DNA from: DASSFZ01 sp036514635
GTDB taxonomy: Bacteria; Chloroflexota; Anaerolineae; Fen-1058
Direction of reading: 5' to 3'
DNA: 29,886 nt
NCBI GenBank assembly: GCA_036514635.1
Contig: DATBWU010000185.1
Location: forward strand, 1-29,886
In this document: in pieces, positions 1 through 7,837 of the stretch
How the letters are laid out: the number at the start of each line of letters is the position of its first letter
Position numbering within the stretch: position 1 is the first letter of the stretch
Notes under the pieces: generated by a model
The model's input: the letters and a program-made list of their open reading frames with translations, nothing else
Database searches by the model: none
What the model was told of the DNA's origin: nothing
Program-made: the position numbers and the translations under genes

Positions 1-11
1 CGGCTGGATTC

Positions 12-63
12 AGCCCGGTTTACCGGGCTTGGCAGCCTGAGCCGGGTGGCTTCAGCCCCCGGC
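12..63. repeat. Hairpin-rich intergenic repeat at window start
   Basis: Two adjacent inverted repeats are visible. AGCCCGGT (12-19) pairs with ACCGGGCT (22-29), and GCCGGG (41-46) pairs with CCCGGC (58-63) around an inner GGCT/AGCC pair. No U-run follows either, so this looks more like a REP-type dispersed repeat than a terminator. The rest of 1-224 shows no convincing gene. Confidence 0.55.
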
Positions 64-224
64 AGTGGGCGAACTGACAACCTTTGCGTGCACACGGCAC
101 CCAATGGGACTTGCCTTTTGTCGAGGCGGGTGTATCATGGATAAGGGATCGCACGAAGCCGTTTTGCCCCGAAGCGGCTGATCGCGCCAGCGACCGTTCG
201 TTCTTTCGAACGCAGTACTGGCTC

Positions 225-2255
225 ATGTCCCATCAATCACGACCCTTCCACATCGATCCGCTTGCCGTGCTCTTAATCTTATCAGCATTGGCGAGTGTCC
301 TCATTGGCTACACCCAGGACGTAGCGGAACCCGAGCGATTGACTCGCGTCGCGCCGTGGTGGCTTCTGGCGGCGCTGCTGATCGCACTGCTCATCGTCTA
401 TCGTGAGCAGCGCGGCGGCCTGGCGCATTTCCTGGATTACGTCCGAGGCCTTGGGCGGCATATCGGCGCGCCGGGGAGCGACACAGCCGCCCCATATCGT
501 TCCATCGCTCGGAGCATCGGCGGCGTGTGGCGGACCTATACTTCGCAGACGATCCTGATTGCGCTCGCCGCTGCCGGCTCGATATTTGTGGTTCTGCGGA
601 TCATCGAGAAAGAAAACGTCGGAGTGCCTCATTACGGCGACGTCTTTGCCGTGTGGGTCTGTGCGCTTGTGGCCCTGGCTGCGGCGGCGATGTGGCGTGC
701 CCGTTTTTCGCTGAGGGAATTGGCCCGGGTGTATCACCCGGACTTCGTTGCGATTATTGCGCTTACAGGTGTTGCCGCCGCGCTTCGGTTCACGGCGCTG
801 GGCGTGTTGCCTGCCGTCGTCGGCGGCGACGAAGGACTGTTCGGCATGTCCGGCCTGGCCGTGCAGAACGGCCAGTTCGAGAATCCTTTCGCCACGTATT
901 ACGGCGCTGGAACGCTGTACGTGCATGTGATCGGTGGGCTGATGCGCCTGTTTGGCGCCAATCCCACCGGGCTGCGCATGGTCTCCGCCATCGGCGGCAC
1001 GCTGGCCGTGCCGGCGGTGTATCTGCTGGGCCGCGAGCTGGCCGGGCGGCGTGCAGCGATTATCGCGGCCCTGCTGGTGGCGGTGTCGCACTACCACGTT
1101 CACTTCAGCCGCATGGTCGCCGTCACCTACCTGCAAGGCACGTTCTTCAACACCCTGGCGCTGTATTTGCTGATCAGCGGATTGCGCCGGAACAGCACGC
1201 CGCGAATGATGCTATCCGGCCTGGTGCTCGGCGTGTACTTCATGATCTACCTCGACTCGCGCATGATGATCGGCACGCTGGGCTTGATGCTGCCCGTCCT
1301 GGCGCTGGCCGATCGGCCGCTCATCGCGCGCAACCTCAAGCGGTTGATGCTGCTGGTGATCGTCTTCGCCATCGTCGCCGCGCCGATGTTATTGTGGGCC
1401 GCCCGCCATCCCGCCGACTTCAATGCGCGCTTTAGCGCCGCGGGCGCGCTGGAGAACGATATTCTGGGGATGCGCGCAGCCGAGACTGGACAGAGCGTCG
1501 TGTCTTTGCTGGCCCGTATGATCCTGGCCACTTTCATGACGCTGGTTGCCCTGCCGGTGATGGATTTCTACTTTTCGGACCTGGCGGTCTTGAGCGTGGT
1601 TTCGGGCTTTTTGTTCTTGTTCGGGTTAGTGTATTCCCTGATGTATCTTCATCGCACCGCGTCGCTGCTTCTCAATTTGTGGTTGTGGGCCGGTATCGTC
1701 GCGATTGCCGTGTTCACGTTTGACGAGTTCGCGGCCGGCTATCACTTGATGTTTGTGTTTCCGGCGGCGGTCATTCTCGCCGGGCTTGGCTTCGGCCGAT
1801 TGACGACAGTGCTGCGCTTGCCGTCGCGAGCCGTCAAGATCGTGGGCACACTGGTGGCGTCAATCATTGTGATCGTCAACGCCCATGCGTACTACGCCGC
1901 CTATCTGCCATCCTGCCGCTTCGGCGACGATACGGCCACCCGCCTGGCATCGCGCCTGGGGCAGTATTTGGGGACGCTCGATCCAGGTGCGCACGCTTAT
2001 CTGCTATCCAACCAGTTATTCCAGGCCGGCTCTCATCCTTCGCTTGACTTTCTGAGCGGGCGAATGGCGGTGACGAACGTGCTGACCCCGCTGGCCGAAG
2101 CGCCACCGTTCGACCTGACCCGCCCGACCGTATTCGTCGCCATTTCAGAGCGCGTGCCCGATCTGGACACACTGGCCCAAATATATCCCGGCGGCGCGTG
2201 GGACGCCGTCTACGATTGTGACCGGCGCGTGTTCACCGCTTACCGCATCCCCTGA
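225..2255 (+). CDS. GT39-like (PMT/ArnT fold) membrane glycosyltransferase
   Basis: This is a polytopic membrane protein of 676 residues. It has many hydrophobic segments (the first at about residues 12-30) and a GDEGLFG motif with D202-E203 in the first large extracytoplasmic loop. That Asp-Glu pair is the usual catalytic and metal site of GT39/PMT-type enzymes, which move a sugar from a polyprenyl-phosphate donor to an acceptor outside the membrane. The C-terminal ~90 residues form a soluble domain. The ATG at 225 was chosen because the sequence MSHQSRPFHIDPLAVLLIL leads straight into the first membrane segment; the frame is open back to a TTG at 84 but that stretch looks non-coding. Acceptor and donor cannot be read from sequence. 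Two relatives lie at the other end of the window (27251 and 29648). Confidence 0.8.
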   Translation: MSHQSRPFHIDPLAVLLILSALASVLIGYTQDVAEPERLTRVAPWWLLAALLIALLIVYREQRGGLAHFLDYVRGLGRHIGAPGSDTAAPYRSIARSIGGVWRTYTSQTILIALAAAGSIFVVLRIIEKENVGVPHYGDVFAVWVCALVALAAAAMWRARFSLRELARVYHPDFVAIIALTGVAAALRFTALGVLPAVVGGDEGLFGMSGLAVQNGQFENPFATYYGAGTLYVHVIGGLMRLFGANPTGLRMVSAIGGTLAVPAVYLLGRELAGRRAAIIAALLVAVSHYHVHFSRMVAVTYLQGTFFNTLALYLLISGLRRNSTPRMMLSGLVLGVYFMIYLDSRMMIGTLGLMLPVLALADRPLIARNLKRLMLLVIVFAIVAAPMLLWAARHPADFNARFSAAGALENDILGMRAAETGQSVVSLLARMILATFMTLVALPVMDFYFSDLAVLSVVSGFLFLFGLVYSLMYLHRTASLLLNLWLWAGIVAIAVFTFDEFAAGYHLMFVFPAAVILAGLGFGRLTTVLRLPSRAVKIVGTLVASIIVIVNAHAYYAAYLPSCRFGDDTATRLASRLGQYLGTLDPGAHAYLLSNQLFQAGSHPSLDFLSGRMAVTNVLTPLAEAPPFDLTRPTVFVAISERVPDLDTLAQIYPGGAWDAVYDCDRRVFTAYRIP

Positions 2256-2356
2256 TTTCATTGCGACTTGGCCGCCCCGCAACTTCAACCCCCAGCGTGC
2301 CCAGGTTGCTCCTACTCTGGAAACCGGATATAACACGATTGCTTATTCTCAAGCCG

Positions 2357-4144
2357 ATGTATCTCGATATGGACTTCGCCACCCTGCTGAAAAACCGAAT
2401 CGATCTCTCGCGCATCCCGTTCAGCGATCGCAGCGCGCGCATCATGTTCTTTCGGGGACGAAAGCCGCCCGCGCCTGGCGAGCGGCCTGCCGATTTCTTC
2501 GCCATTCGCCTGGCCGAGCGTTGGGAGAAACAAGCGGCGCTGCTCGGCAGCTATCGTACGCGCCTGCCCGTGATCGACCACCTCGTCTTCGTCGACGCAA
2601 ACGGCAATCCGCTCCCCTTCGAGGTGACGACCCATCCGCACATGGTGCTCTTCGACACGCCCGCCGGATCGGTGCGGATGTGCTTTCTCGACGCCGAGAC
2701 GTTGTTCTTCGCCCTGCCGCCCGGCCCGATCGGGATGCGCTTTCAGGTTTACGCCGCGCGCGGCAGCGTCGATCGGCGCGGCGGGACGTTCCACGGAATG
2801 CGCAATGTCGCTTACACCACCGACGCGCGTTTGCTCCACAACGAGCTTGCGCCCATCGACGATTCGACGTGGCAGGCGACCTTCGTCGCCGAGAGCCCGA
2901 GCGGCGCGGGCTTGCTGTTCAACATCACACCCCGTCTCGGCTTCAACCGGGCTGTGCCGGATTCTGCGATGACGCTCGACGACGCCGAGGCGCGCTGGCG
3001 GGCGTGGTTTGTCAGCGTGCCGAAGGTAGACGCGCGCTTCGAGCCGCAATACTATTATGCGTGGTGGATCATGCGCGCCGGCCTGATCAGCCCGCGCTTC
3101 TACATGACGCGCGAAGGCATGACGCCGAGCAAGATTTACTACGTGGGGGTGTGGCAGTGGGACGCCTGTTTTCACGCGCTCGCCTATCGGCACGTGGATC
3201 GCAGGCTGGCGGAGGATCAGATCCGCCTGGTGCTCGATCATCAGCGTGACGATGGCATGATCCCGGACGCCATCCACGACGAAGGCATCGTCACCCACCT
3301 CGACGTGCCGGTGTCGGCCGACGTGACCAAGCCGCCCATCGCCGCATGGACCGCGATCAAGTTGTATGAGGCATCGGGCAACCGCGAATTCCTCGACGAG
3401 ATCTACGAGCCGCTGGTGCGCTGGAACCGGTGGTGGTTCGAGAAGAACGACTTCAACGCCGATGGGCTGTGCCAGTACAACCATCCATACTCGTCCGGCC
3501 TCGACGACAGCCCGCTGTGGGATGGCGACATGCCGGTCGAGTCGCCCGATCTGAACACGTACCTGTGCTTGCAGATGGAAGCGCTGGCCCGCACGGCGGA
3601 CGTGATCGGTTTGGCTGACGACGCACGAATGTGGCGCGCGCATGCCGACGACGTGGCTCAGTTGATGATCGACAAAATGTGGGATGAAGCGGCGGGTGTC
3701 TTTTGGGCGCTGCACAATGCGCAACCGATCCGCATTCTCACGCCGTTCAGCCTGTACCCCTTGTGGACGGGTCGTATGCCGCAACGCATCCTCGATAAGT
3801 TGATCGCCCACCTGACCGACCCCAAAGAGTTCTGGACGCGGTATCCGATCCCGACCGTCGCCGTGTCCGATCCGCACCACGACCCGGAGGAGATGTGGCG
3901 CGGGCCGACGTGGGTGAACATCAACTACCTGTTCATCGAGGGGCTGGCGCGCTGTGGGCGCACGGACCTGGCGGTGCAATTGCGCGATCGCACACTCGAC
4001 CTGGTGATGCAGCGCGACGACATCTTTGAATACTACCACCCGCAGACCGGCGCGCCGCCGCCCAAGGCCGCGCCGATCTTCGGCTGGACCTCGGCCGTGT
4101 TCATCGATCTGGCGATCAAGGCGTCGAACGGAAGCGTGATCTGA
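2357..4144 (+). CDS. GH63-type glycoside hydrolase, candidate glucosylglycerate hydrolase
   Basis: The protein (595 residues from the ATG at 2357) has an N-terminal beta-rich part of about 210 residues and a C-terminal (alpha/alpha)6-barrel typical of GH63 and the mannosylglycerate/glucosylglycerate hydrolases. Barrel motifs include VGVWQWDACFHALAYRH, HPYSSGLDDSPLWDG (candidate general acid D383 or D384) and FEYYHPQTGAPP (candidate general base E558), followed by FGWTSAVFIDL. Known family members cleave glucosylglycerate or mannosylglycerate to sugar plus glycerate; others act on oligosaccharides. The gene sits 99 bp upstream of a glucosyl-3-phosphoglycerate synthase, which favours glucosylglycerate as substrate; this is inference. 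The frame is open to a TTG at 2261, only 5 bases after the previous stop, and another ATG lies at 2369. The N-terminal beta domain makes it longer than characterised hydrolases of about 420-450 residues, so a YgjK-like oligosaccharidase remains possible. Confidence 0.75.
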   Translation: MYLDMDFATLLKNRIDLSRIPFSDRSARIMFFRGRKPPAPGERPADFFAIRLAERWEKQAALLGSYRTRLPVIDHLVFVDANGNPLPFEVTTHPHMVLFDTPAGSVRMCFLDAETLFFALPPGPIGMRFQVYAARGSVDRRGGTFHGMRNVAYTTDARLLHNELAPIDDSTWQATFVAESPSGAGLLFNITPRLGFNRAVPDSAMTLDDAEARWRAWFVSVPKVDARFEPQYYYAWWIMRAGLISPRFYMTREGMTPSKIYYVGVWQWDACFHALAYRHVDRRLAEDQIRLVLDHQRDDGMIPDAIHDEGIVTHLDVPVSADVTKPPIAAWTAIKLYEASGNREFLDEIYEPLVRWNRWWFEKNDFNADGLCQYNHPYSSGLDDSPLWDGDMPVESPDLNTYLCLQMEALARTADVIGLADDARMWRAHADDVAQLMIDKMWDEAAGVFWALHNAQPIRILTPFSLYPLWTGRMPQRILDKLIAHLTDPKEFWTRYPIPTVAVSDPHHDPEEMWRGPTWVNINYLFIEGLARCGRTDLAVQLRDRTLDLVMQRDDIFEYYHPQTGAPPPKAAPIFGWTSAVFIDLAIKASNGSVI

Positions 4145-4174
4145 TCTCTCACGCGATGATCTGTTTTGATTACG

Positions 4175-4183
4175 TGCTATACT
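4175..4183 (+). promoter_or_regulatory. Extended -10 promoter for the UspA-GpgS gene
   Basis: TGCTATACT is an extended -10 element (TGn plus TATACT at 4178-4183), 60 bases ahead of the ATG at 4244. No good -35 box is visible 17 bases upstream, as is common with extended -10 promoters. The same TGCTATA(C/A)T word precedes other genes in the window (10938 minus, 20001 plus). Confidence 0.5.
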
Positions 4184-4243
4184 GGGTCTGCGGTCGTCGT
4201 GATGTGCAGCGCCGCTTGATCACGCATCCCCATCGTGCTTCAA

Positions 4244-6058
4244 ATGAAATCCGCGTACCGCGTTCTGATCCCGATCGATGACGAGACCTGCGGCCCCCCG
4301 CTTCTGGCGCTGGCCCGCGCGCTGATCGGCAAACGCCCCGGTGAGATCATCCTGATCGGCACAGTCACCGTGCCGCGTGGCCGCAACTTGAGCGAAGGCG
4401 CAGCCCACGCCCAACTTCGGCGACAGACGCTGGTCAATCTCAAGGCGCGCTATGCCGACGTGCCCATTCGTGTCAAACCGCGCATCCGCGTGGGGCACGC
4501 GCCCTGGCGCGAGATCATCACGACGATCCGCAACGAGAATGTGGATTTGCTGCTGGTGGGATGGGATGGCGATCCGCTGGCACGGGTGCTGGGCGTGCCG
4601 CTCGATGTGGTGCTCGCCGAGACGCCGTGCGACATTGCCATCGCGCGCGGCGCGAAGTGGTCGTCGGCCAAGCGCATCCTGCTGCCGCTGCGGGGTGGTC
4701 CGTATGCGGAGCTGACCGTGCAGCTCGCGCTGGCACTGGCCGAAGCGACCCACGGCACCGTCGATGTGTTGTTCGCCGCGCCGCCCGATCGCGCCGACAG
4801 CGCCGCGCACGCTTTCTTACCGCTGCTGCGCCACCTGGCGCTGAGCCGCCAGATCCAGGTTCAGGACGATCCCGCCCCCAGCATCCTGCGCGAGGCGGAG
4901 ACGCACGACGCGATCGTCATGGGCGCGTCGTCGCGTGTCGGCGAGCCGGGGCCTAAGCCGCTCGGCCCGCTCGCGGCACAGGTCGCGCGCGGCACGACGG
5001 CGAACCTGATCATGGCCAAGTCGCCGACGGCGCACGTGCCGGTGGAAGACGAAGCCGATTATCACGACCGGGCGCTGTCGATCCTCACCGACAAGTGGTT
5101 CGCCGAGAACACCTTTGACGCAGACGAGTTCGCCGACCTGTCGCGGCTGGTGGCGATCAAAGAAGAGCGCGGCCTGACGATCAGCCTGGGTCTGCCCGCG
5201 CTCAACGAAGAGGCGACGGTCGGCAAGATTGTCCGCACGCTTCAGCGCGCGCTGATGGAGAAGGTTCCGCTGCTTGACGAGATGATCTTGATCGACTCAG
5301 ACTCTGGGGATCGCACGCGTAACATCGCGCGGAAACTGGGCGTGCCCGTGCACATTCACCAGGAAATCCTGCCGCAGCATGGAGCGCATCCCGGCAAGGG
5401 CGAGGCGCTGTGGAAAAGTCTGCATGTTCTGAAGGGCGATTTGATCGTGTGGATCGACACGGATATCGCCAACATTCATCCGCGCTTCGTCTACGGCGTG
5501 CTGGGGCCGCTGCTGCACCACGATACGATTCAATACGTCAAAGGCTTCTATCGCCGGCCGATTCGTGTGGGCGACAAGTTGCAAGCGGGCGGCGGCGGGC
5601 GCGTGACTGAGCTGGTGACGCGCCCATTGTTCAACCTGTTCTTTCCGGAGTTGTCCGGCCTGATTCAACCGCTGTCGGGCGAGTACGCCGGTCGCCGATC
5701 GGCGCTGGAGCGGATGTCGTTCTTCACCGGCTACGGTGTGGAGACGGGGCTGCTGATCGACATCTTCAACGAATTTGGTCTGCAAGCGATCGCCCAGGTC
5801 GATCTACAAGAGCGCATCCACCACAATCAGCCGCTGGCCGCGCTCAGCAAAATGAGCTTCGCTATTCTGCAAGTCATCATCCGGCGGCTGGAGGATCGGC
5901 ACAAGATCCATCTCCTGGAAGACGTGAATCGCAGCATGAAACTGATCCGTTACGAGCCGGGTCACTACGTTCTGGACATTGAAGAGATTGGTGACGTGGA
6001 GCGCCCGCCGATGATCACACTGCCGGAGTACAGAAAGAGATTCGGGATTAGAGATTAG
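4244..6058 (+). CDS. gpgS: UspA-UspA-GpgS fusion: glucosyl-3-phosphoglycerate synthase with universal-stress domains
   Basis: The protein (604 residues) starts MKSAYRVLIPIDDE, a UspA-type beta strand. Two UspA-like halves follow: residues 1-145, ending in PCDIAIARG, and about 148-270, starting SSAKRILLPLRGG and holding VMGASSR. From about residue 311 a GT-A domain of family GT81 begins. It contains PALNEE (318-323), DSDSGD (351-356), GKGEALWKSL (K385), the metal-binding DTD (405-407), GGGRVTELVTRPLFN, PLSGEYAGRR (476-485), GYGVETGLLID and RIHHNQ (524-529). These match the nucleotide, 3-phosphoglycerate and metal sites known for mycobacterial GpgS, which joins glucose from an NDP-glucose to 3-phosphoglycerate in the first step of glucosylglycerate synthesis. 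Stand-alone GpgS is about 320-400 residues, so the first 300 residues are an added module. The UspA nucleotide-binding motif is not clearly intact. No GpgP phosphatase gene is in the window. A mannosyl-transferring variant (MpgS-like) cannot be excluded. Confidence 0.85.
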   Translation: MKSAYRVLIPIDDETCGPPLLALARALIGKRPGEIILIGTVTVPRGRNLSEGAAHAQLRRQTLVNLKARYADVPIRVKPRIRVGHAPWREIITTIRNENVDLLLVGWDGDPLARVLGVPLDVVLAETPCDIAIARGAKWSSAKRILLPLRGGPYAELTVQLALALAEATHGTVDVLFAAPPDRADSAAHAFLPLLRHLALSRQIQVQDDPAPSILREAETHDAIVMGASSRVGEPGPKPLGPLAAQVARGTTANLIMAKSPTAHVPVEDEADYHDRALSILTDKWFAENTFDADEFADLSRLVAIKEERGLTISLGLPALNEEATVGKIVRTLQRALMEKVPLLDEMILIDSDSGDRTRNIARKLGVPVHIHQEILPQHGAHPGKGEALWKSLHVLKGDLIVWIDTDIANIHPRFVYGVLGPLLHHDTIQYVKGFYRRPIRVGDKLQAGGGGRVTELVTRPLFNLFFPELSGLIQPLSGEYAGRRSALERMSFFTGYGVETGLLIDIFNEFGLQAIAQVDLQERIHHNQPLAALSKMSFAILQVIIRRLEDRHKIHLLEDVNRSMKLIRYEPGHYVLDIEEIGDVERPPMITLPEYRKRFGIRD

Positions 6059-6077
6059 AACCCTACCTCGCCCGCCC

Positions 6078-6434
6078 CTACTTCTTGCGGTTCAGTCCGT
6101 GCACTTTCGTCACCGGCACGACGAACAGCAAGCCGCTGTCCGGCTCGTCGAAGTCGCCGGTGATGGCCTCTGTACGGCGGATCAGATCATCGATGTCGAA
6201 GCCGTCGGGGACGACGGTGAAGATCGTGCGATGGTTGTACTCCTCGCTTGCCAGCAGGCTGCGCAGCGAGGGCATCAGCGGCAGATCGTCGCGCTGGTTG
6301 TGCTGTTGCATCAGGTGCCGCATCCCGATGCTGTCCAGGATCGTCGCGCCGGTCACGCCGGCTTCTTCCCAGGCGCGAGCGACATCGTGACACGTTTGGA
6401 TGTTGAGCACAATCGCCACCACCAAGTTCGGCAT
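6078..6434 (-). CDS. PII-like signalling protein, partner of the antiporter
   Basis: This 118-residue protein has the size and fold signature of PII-like proteins: an N-terminal beta strand (NLVVAIVLN), a helix with a GVTGATILDSIGM turn, and a C-terminal GLLFVVPVTKVHGL that resembles the PII C-terminus. The classical T-loop with its uridylylated Tyr is not evident, so it is not an ordinary GlnB/GlnK. A strong GAGGAGG ribosome site lies 7 bases before the ATG. It follows the CPA2 antiporter on the same strand after 111 bp, so co-transcription is likely. PII-like proteins next to ion transporters usually bind a nucleotide or other small ligand and tune the transporter; that role is inferred here from position. 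Confidence 0.7.
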   Translation of the reverse strand: MPNLVVAIVLNIQTCHDVARAWEEAGVTGATILDSIGMRHLMQQHNQRDDLPLMPSLRSLLASEEYNHRTIFTVVPDGFDIDDLIRRTEAITGDFDEPDSGLLFVVPVTKVHGLNRKK

Positions 6435-6480
6435 GTCAAGCCTCCTCTACCGGTGATTGTTCACATCTCGATGGCTCTCC

Positions 6481-6549
6481 GTCCGCGTCCTCGTCCGCTT
6501 CGCGCGGCCCGCGAGACGCGGGCCTGGAGCATTTGTGTGCAATCATCAG
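6481..6549. repeat. GC-rich palindromic repeat, copy A
   Basis: This copy contains GCCCGCGAGACGCGGGC (6507-6523), a short hairpin, followed by CTGGAGCATTTGTG and AATCATCAG. Copy C at 19901-19970 shares the same order of elements with a few substitutions; copy B lies inside the MITE-like element at 16435-16534. The repeat lies between the antiporter and PII-like genes and touches the antiporter stop codon. Confidence 0.65.
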
Positions 6550-7775
6550 TCCTCTACCGTAGCCTCGGCCTTAGGCGCGGAGCGCGCCGGCTGTACTCTC
6601 GGAAAGACCATTCGCAGCAGGATCGGCGTCACGAGCGTCGTCAGCAGCACCAGCACCACGACGACCGAAAAGACTTCCGGCGTCACCAGCCCTTCACGCA
6701 CGCCGACCGAGGCGACGATCAGCCCGACCTCGCCGCGCGACACCATGCCTACGCCCACGCGCAGCGCCTCGCGACTGGTGTAGCCGCCCAACCGCGCGCC
6801 CAACCCGCTGCCGATCACCTTCGAGGCGATGGCGACGACGAGCAAGACGATCAAGAACGGCAGCGCCGGCCCGGTGATCTCTCTCGCGTTTGCCTCCAGC
6901 CCGATGCTGGCGAAAAAGATCGGCACCAGGAAGCCGTAGGTGATCGCGTGCATCTTGTCTTCGATGATGTGGCGCAGCGACGTGCGGCCCAGCCCCACGC
7001 CGGCGATGAATGCGCCGGTGATCGCCGCCAGCCCGCCGACGACCTCCGCGCTCCACGCGAAGAACAGCGCGCTGACCAGCACCAGTGCCGTCAATCCTTC
7101 GCTGATCGGCTGGCGGTTGATCCACTGGGCCAGCCTCGGCAGGACGAACCAGCCGATCCCGCCGGCCAGCGCCAGGTACAGCAGCATATTGACCGCGACC
7201 ATCACCACCGATCCGATCTCGCCCGCGCCGCCGCTCAAGGCCAGGAAAATCGACAGCAAGATCAGCACCAGAATGTCGTCGATCACCGCTGCGCCCAGCA
7301 GCGCAATGCCCTCGCGCGTCCGAAGGACGTTCAGCTCGAGCAGTGTTTGAGCCGAGATGCTGACGCTTGTCGCCGTGAGGATGATGCCCATGAACCAGGC
7401 CGTCTGGTCCTCGTAGCCGAACGGCAACGCGGTCAGCGCGCCGAATAGCAGCGGCACGATCACGCCCAGGATGCCGCTGAAGGTTGCCACGCGCCCGGCG
7501 TGCGCCATCTCGCGCAGATCGACTTCCATTCCGGCGACGAACATCAGGAACACCACACCGATCTCGGCCAGGTTCGCGACTTCTTCGCCCAGCAGGTGTG
7601 GATCGGCGACGAAGGGCAGATGGATCAGATCGATCACGGTCGGCCCCAGCACCAGCCCGGCCAGCAGCTCGCCCAGCACCGCCGGCTGGCGCAAGCGCAC
7701 GCTGATCCAGCCGCCGGCCTTCGCCGCGACGATCATAATCACCAACGTCAGGGATAGTTGGAGAAACGGGCTCAT
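6546..7775 (-). CDS. CPA2-family cation/proton antiporter (Kef/NapA type)
   Basis: The protein (409 residues) is almost entirely membrane segments, about 12. It carries CPA2 signatures: GELLAGLVLGPTVIDLI near the N-terminus, GAAVIDDILVLILLSIF with the paired Asp of the ion site, and SRGEVGLIVASVG near the C-terminus. Such proteins exchange Na+ or K+ for protons across the cytoplasmic membrane. It ends shortly after the last segment and lacks the TrkA/RCK nucleotide-binding domain of KefB/KefC; the separate PII-like protein downstream may take over ligand sensing (inference). The ATG at 7775 was chosen; a GTG at 7787 is in frame but falls inside a palindromic repeat. Confidence 0.85.
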   Translation of the reverse strand: MSPFLQLSLTLVIMIVAAKAGGWISVRLRQPAVLGELLAGLVLGPTVIDLIHLPFVADPHLLGEEVANLAEIGVVFLMFVAGMEVDLREMAHAGRVATFSGILGVIVPLLFGALTALPFGYEDQTAWFMGIILTATSVSISAQTLLELNVLRTREGIALLGAAVIDDILVLILLSIFLALSGGAGEIGSVVMVAVNMLLYLALAGGIGWFVLPRLAQWINRQPISEGLTALVLVSALFFAWSAEVVGGLAAITGAFIAGVGLGRTSLRHIIEDKMHAITYGFLVPIFFASIGLEANAREITGPALPFLIVLLVVAIASKVIGSGLGARLGGYTSREALRVGVGMVSRGEVGLIVASVGVREGLVTPEVFSVVVVLVLLTTLVTPILLRMVFPRVQPARSAPKAEATVED

Positions 7776-7785
7776 ACGATCATCC

Positions 7786-7837
7786 ACTGATCACTGATTA
7801 CTGATCACTGATCAGTGATCAGTAATCAGTGATCAGT
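7786..7837. repeat. Perfect 52-bp palindrome of ACTGATCA-type units
   Basis: Bases 7786-7811 are the exact reverse complement of 7812-7837, with no spacer. The arms are built from GATCACT/GATTACT words. The palindrome holds the mutS2 stop codon and encodes its last residues (LITDY), and ends just before the antiporter start. No U-run follows on either strand, so a simple terminator is unlikely, though a transcript could fold strongly here. Confidence 0.9.

Noticed and set aside
2312..4039. A 575-codon open frame antisense to the GH63 gene
   Set aside because: It mirrors a GC-rich real gene with strong GH63 motifs; its own product is Arg/His/Val-rich and matches nothing.
6099..7448. A 449-codon plus-strand frame across the PII-like and antiporter genes
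   Set aside because: The product is a low-complexity His/Gln/Arg/Asp chain, typical of antisense frames in GC-rich DNA; the minus-strand genes have clear family motifs.
7786..7837. CRISPR-like reading of the repeated GATCACT/GATTACT words
   Set aside because: It is one perfect palindrome without spacers; no CRISPR array or cas gene is present in the window.
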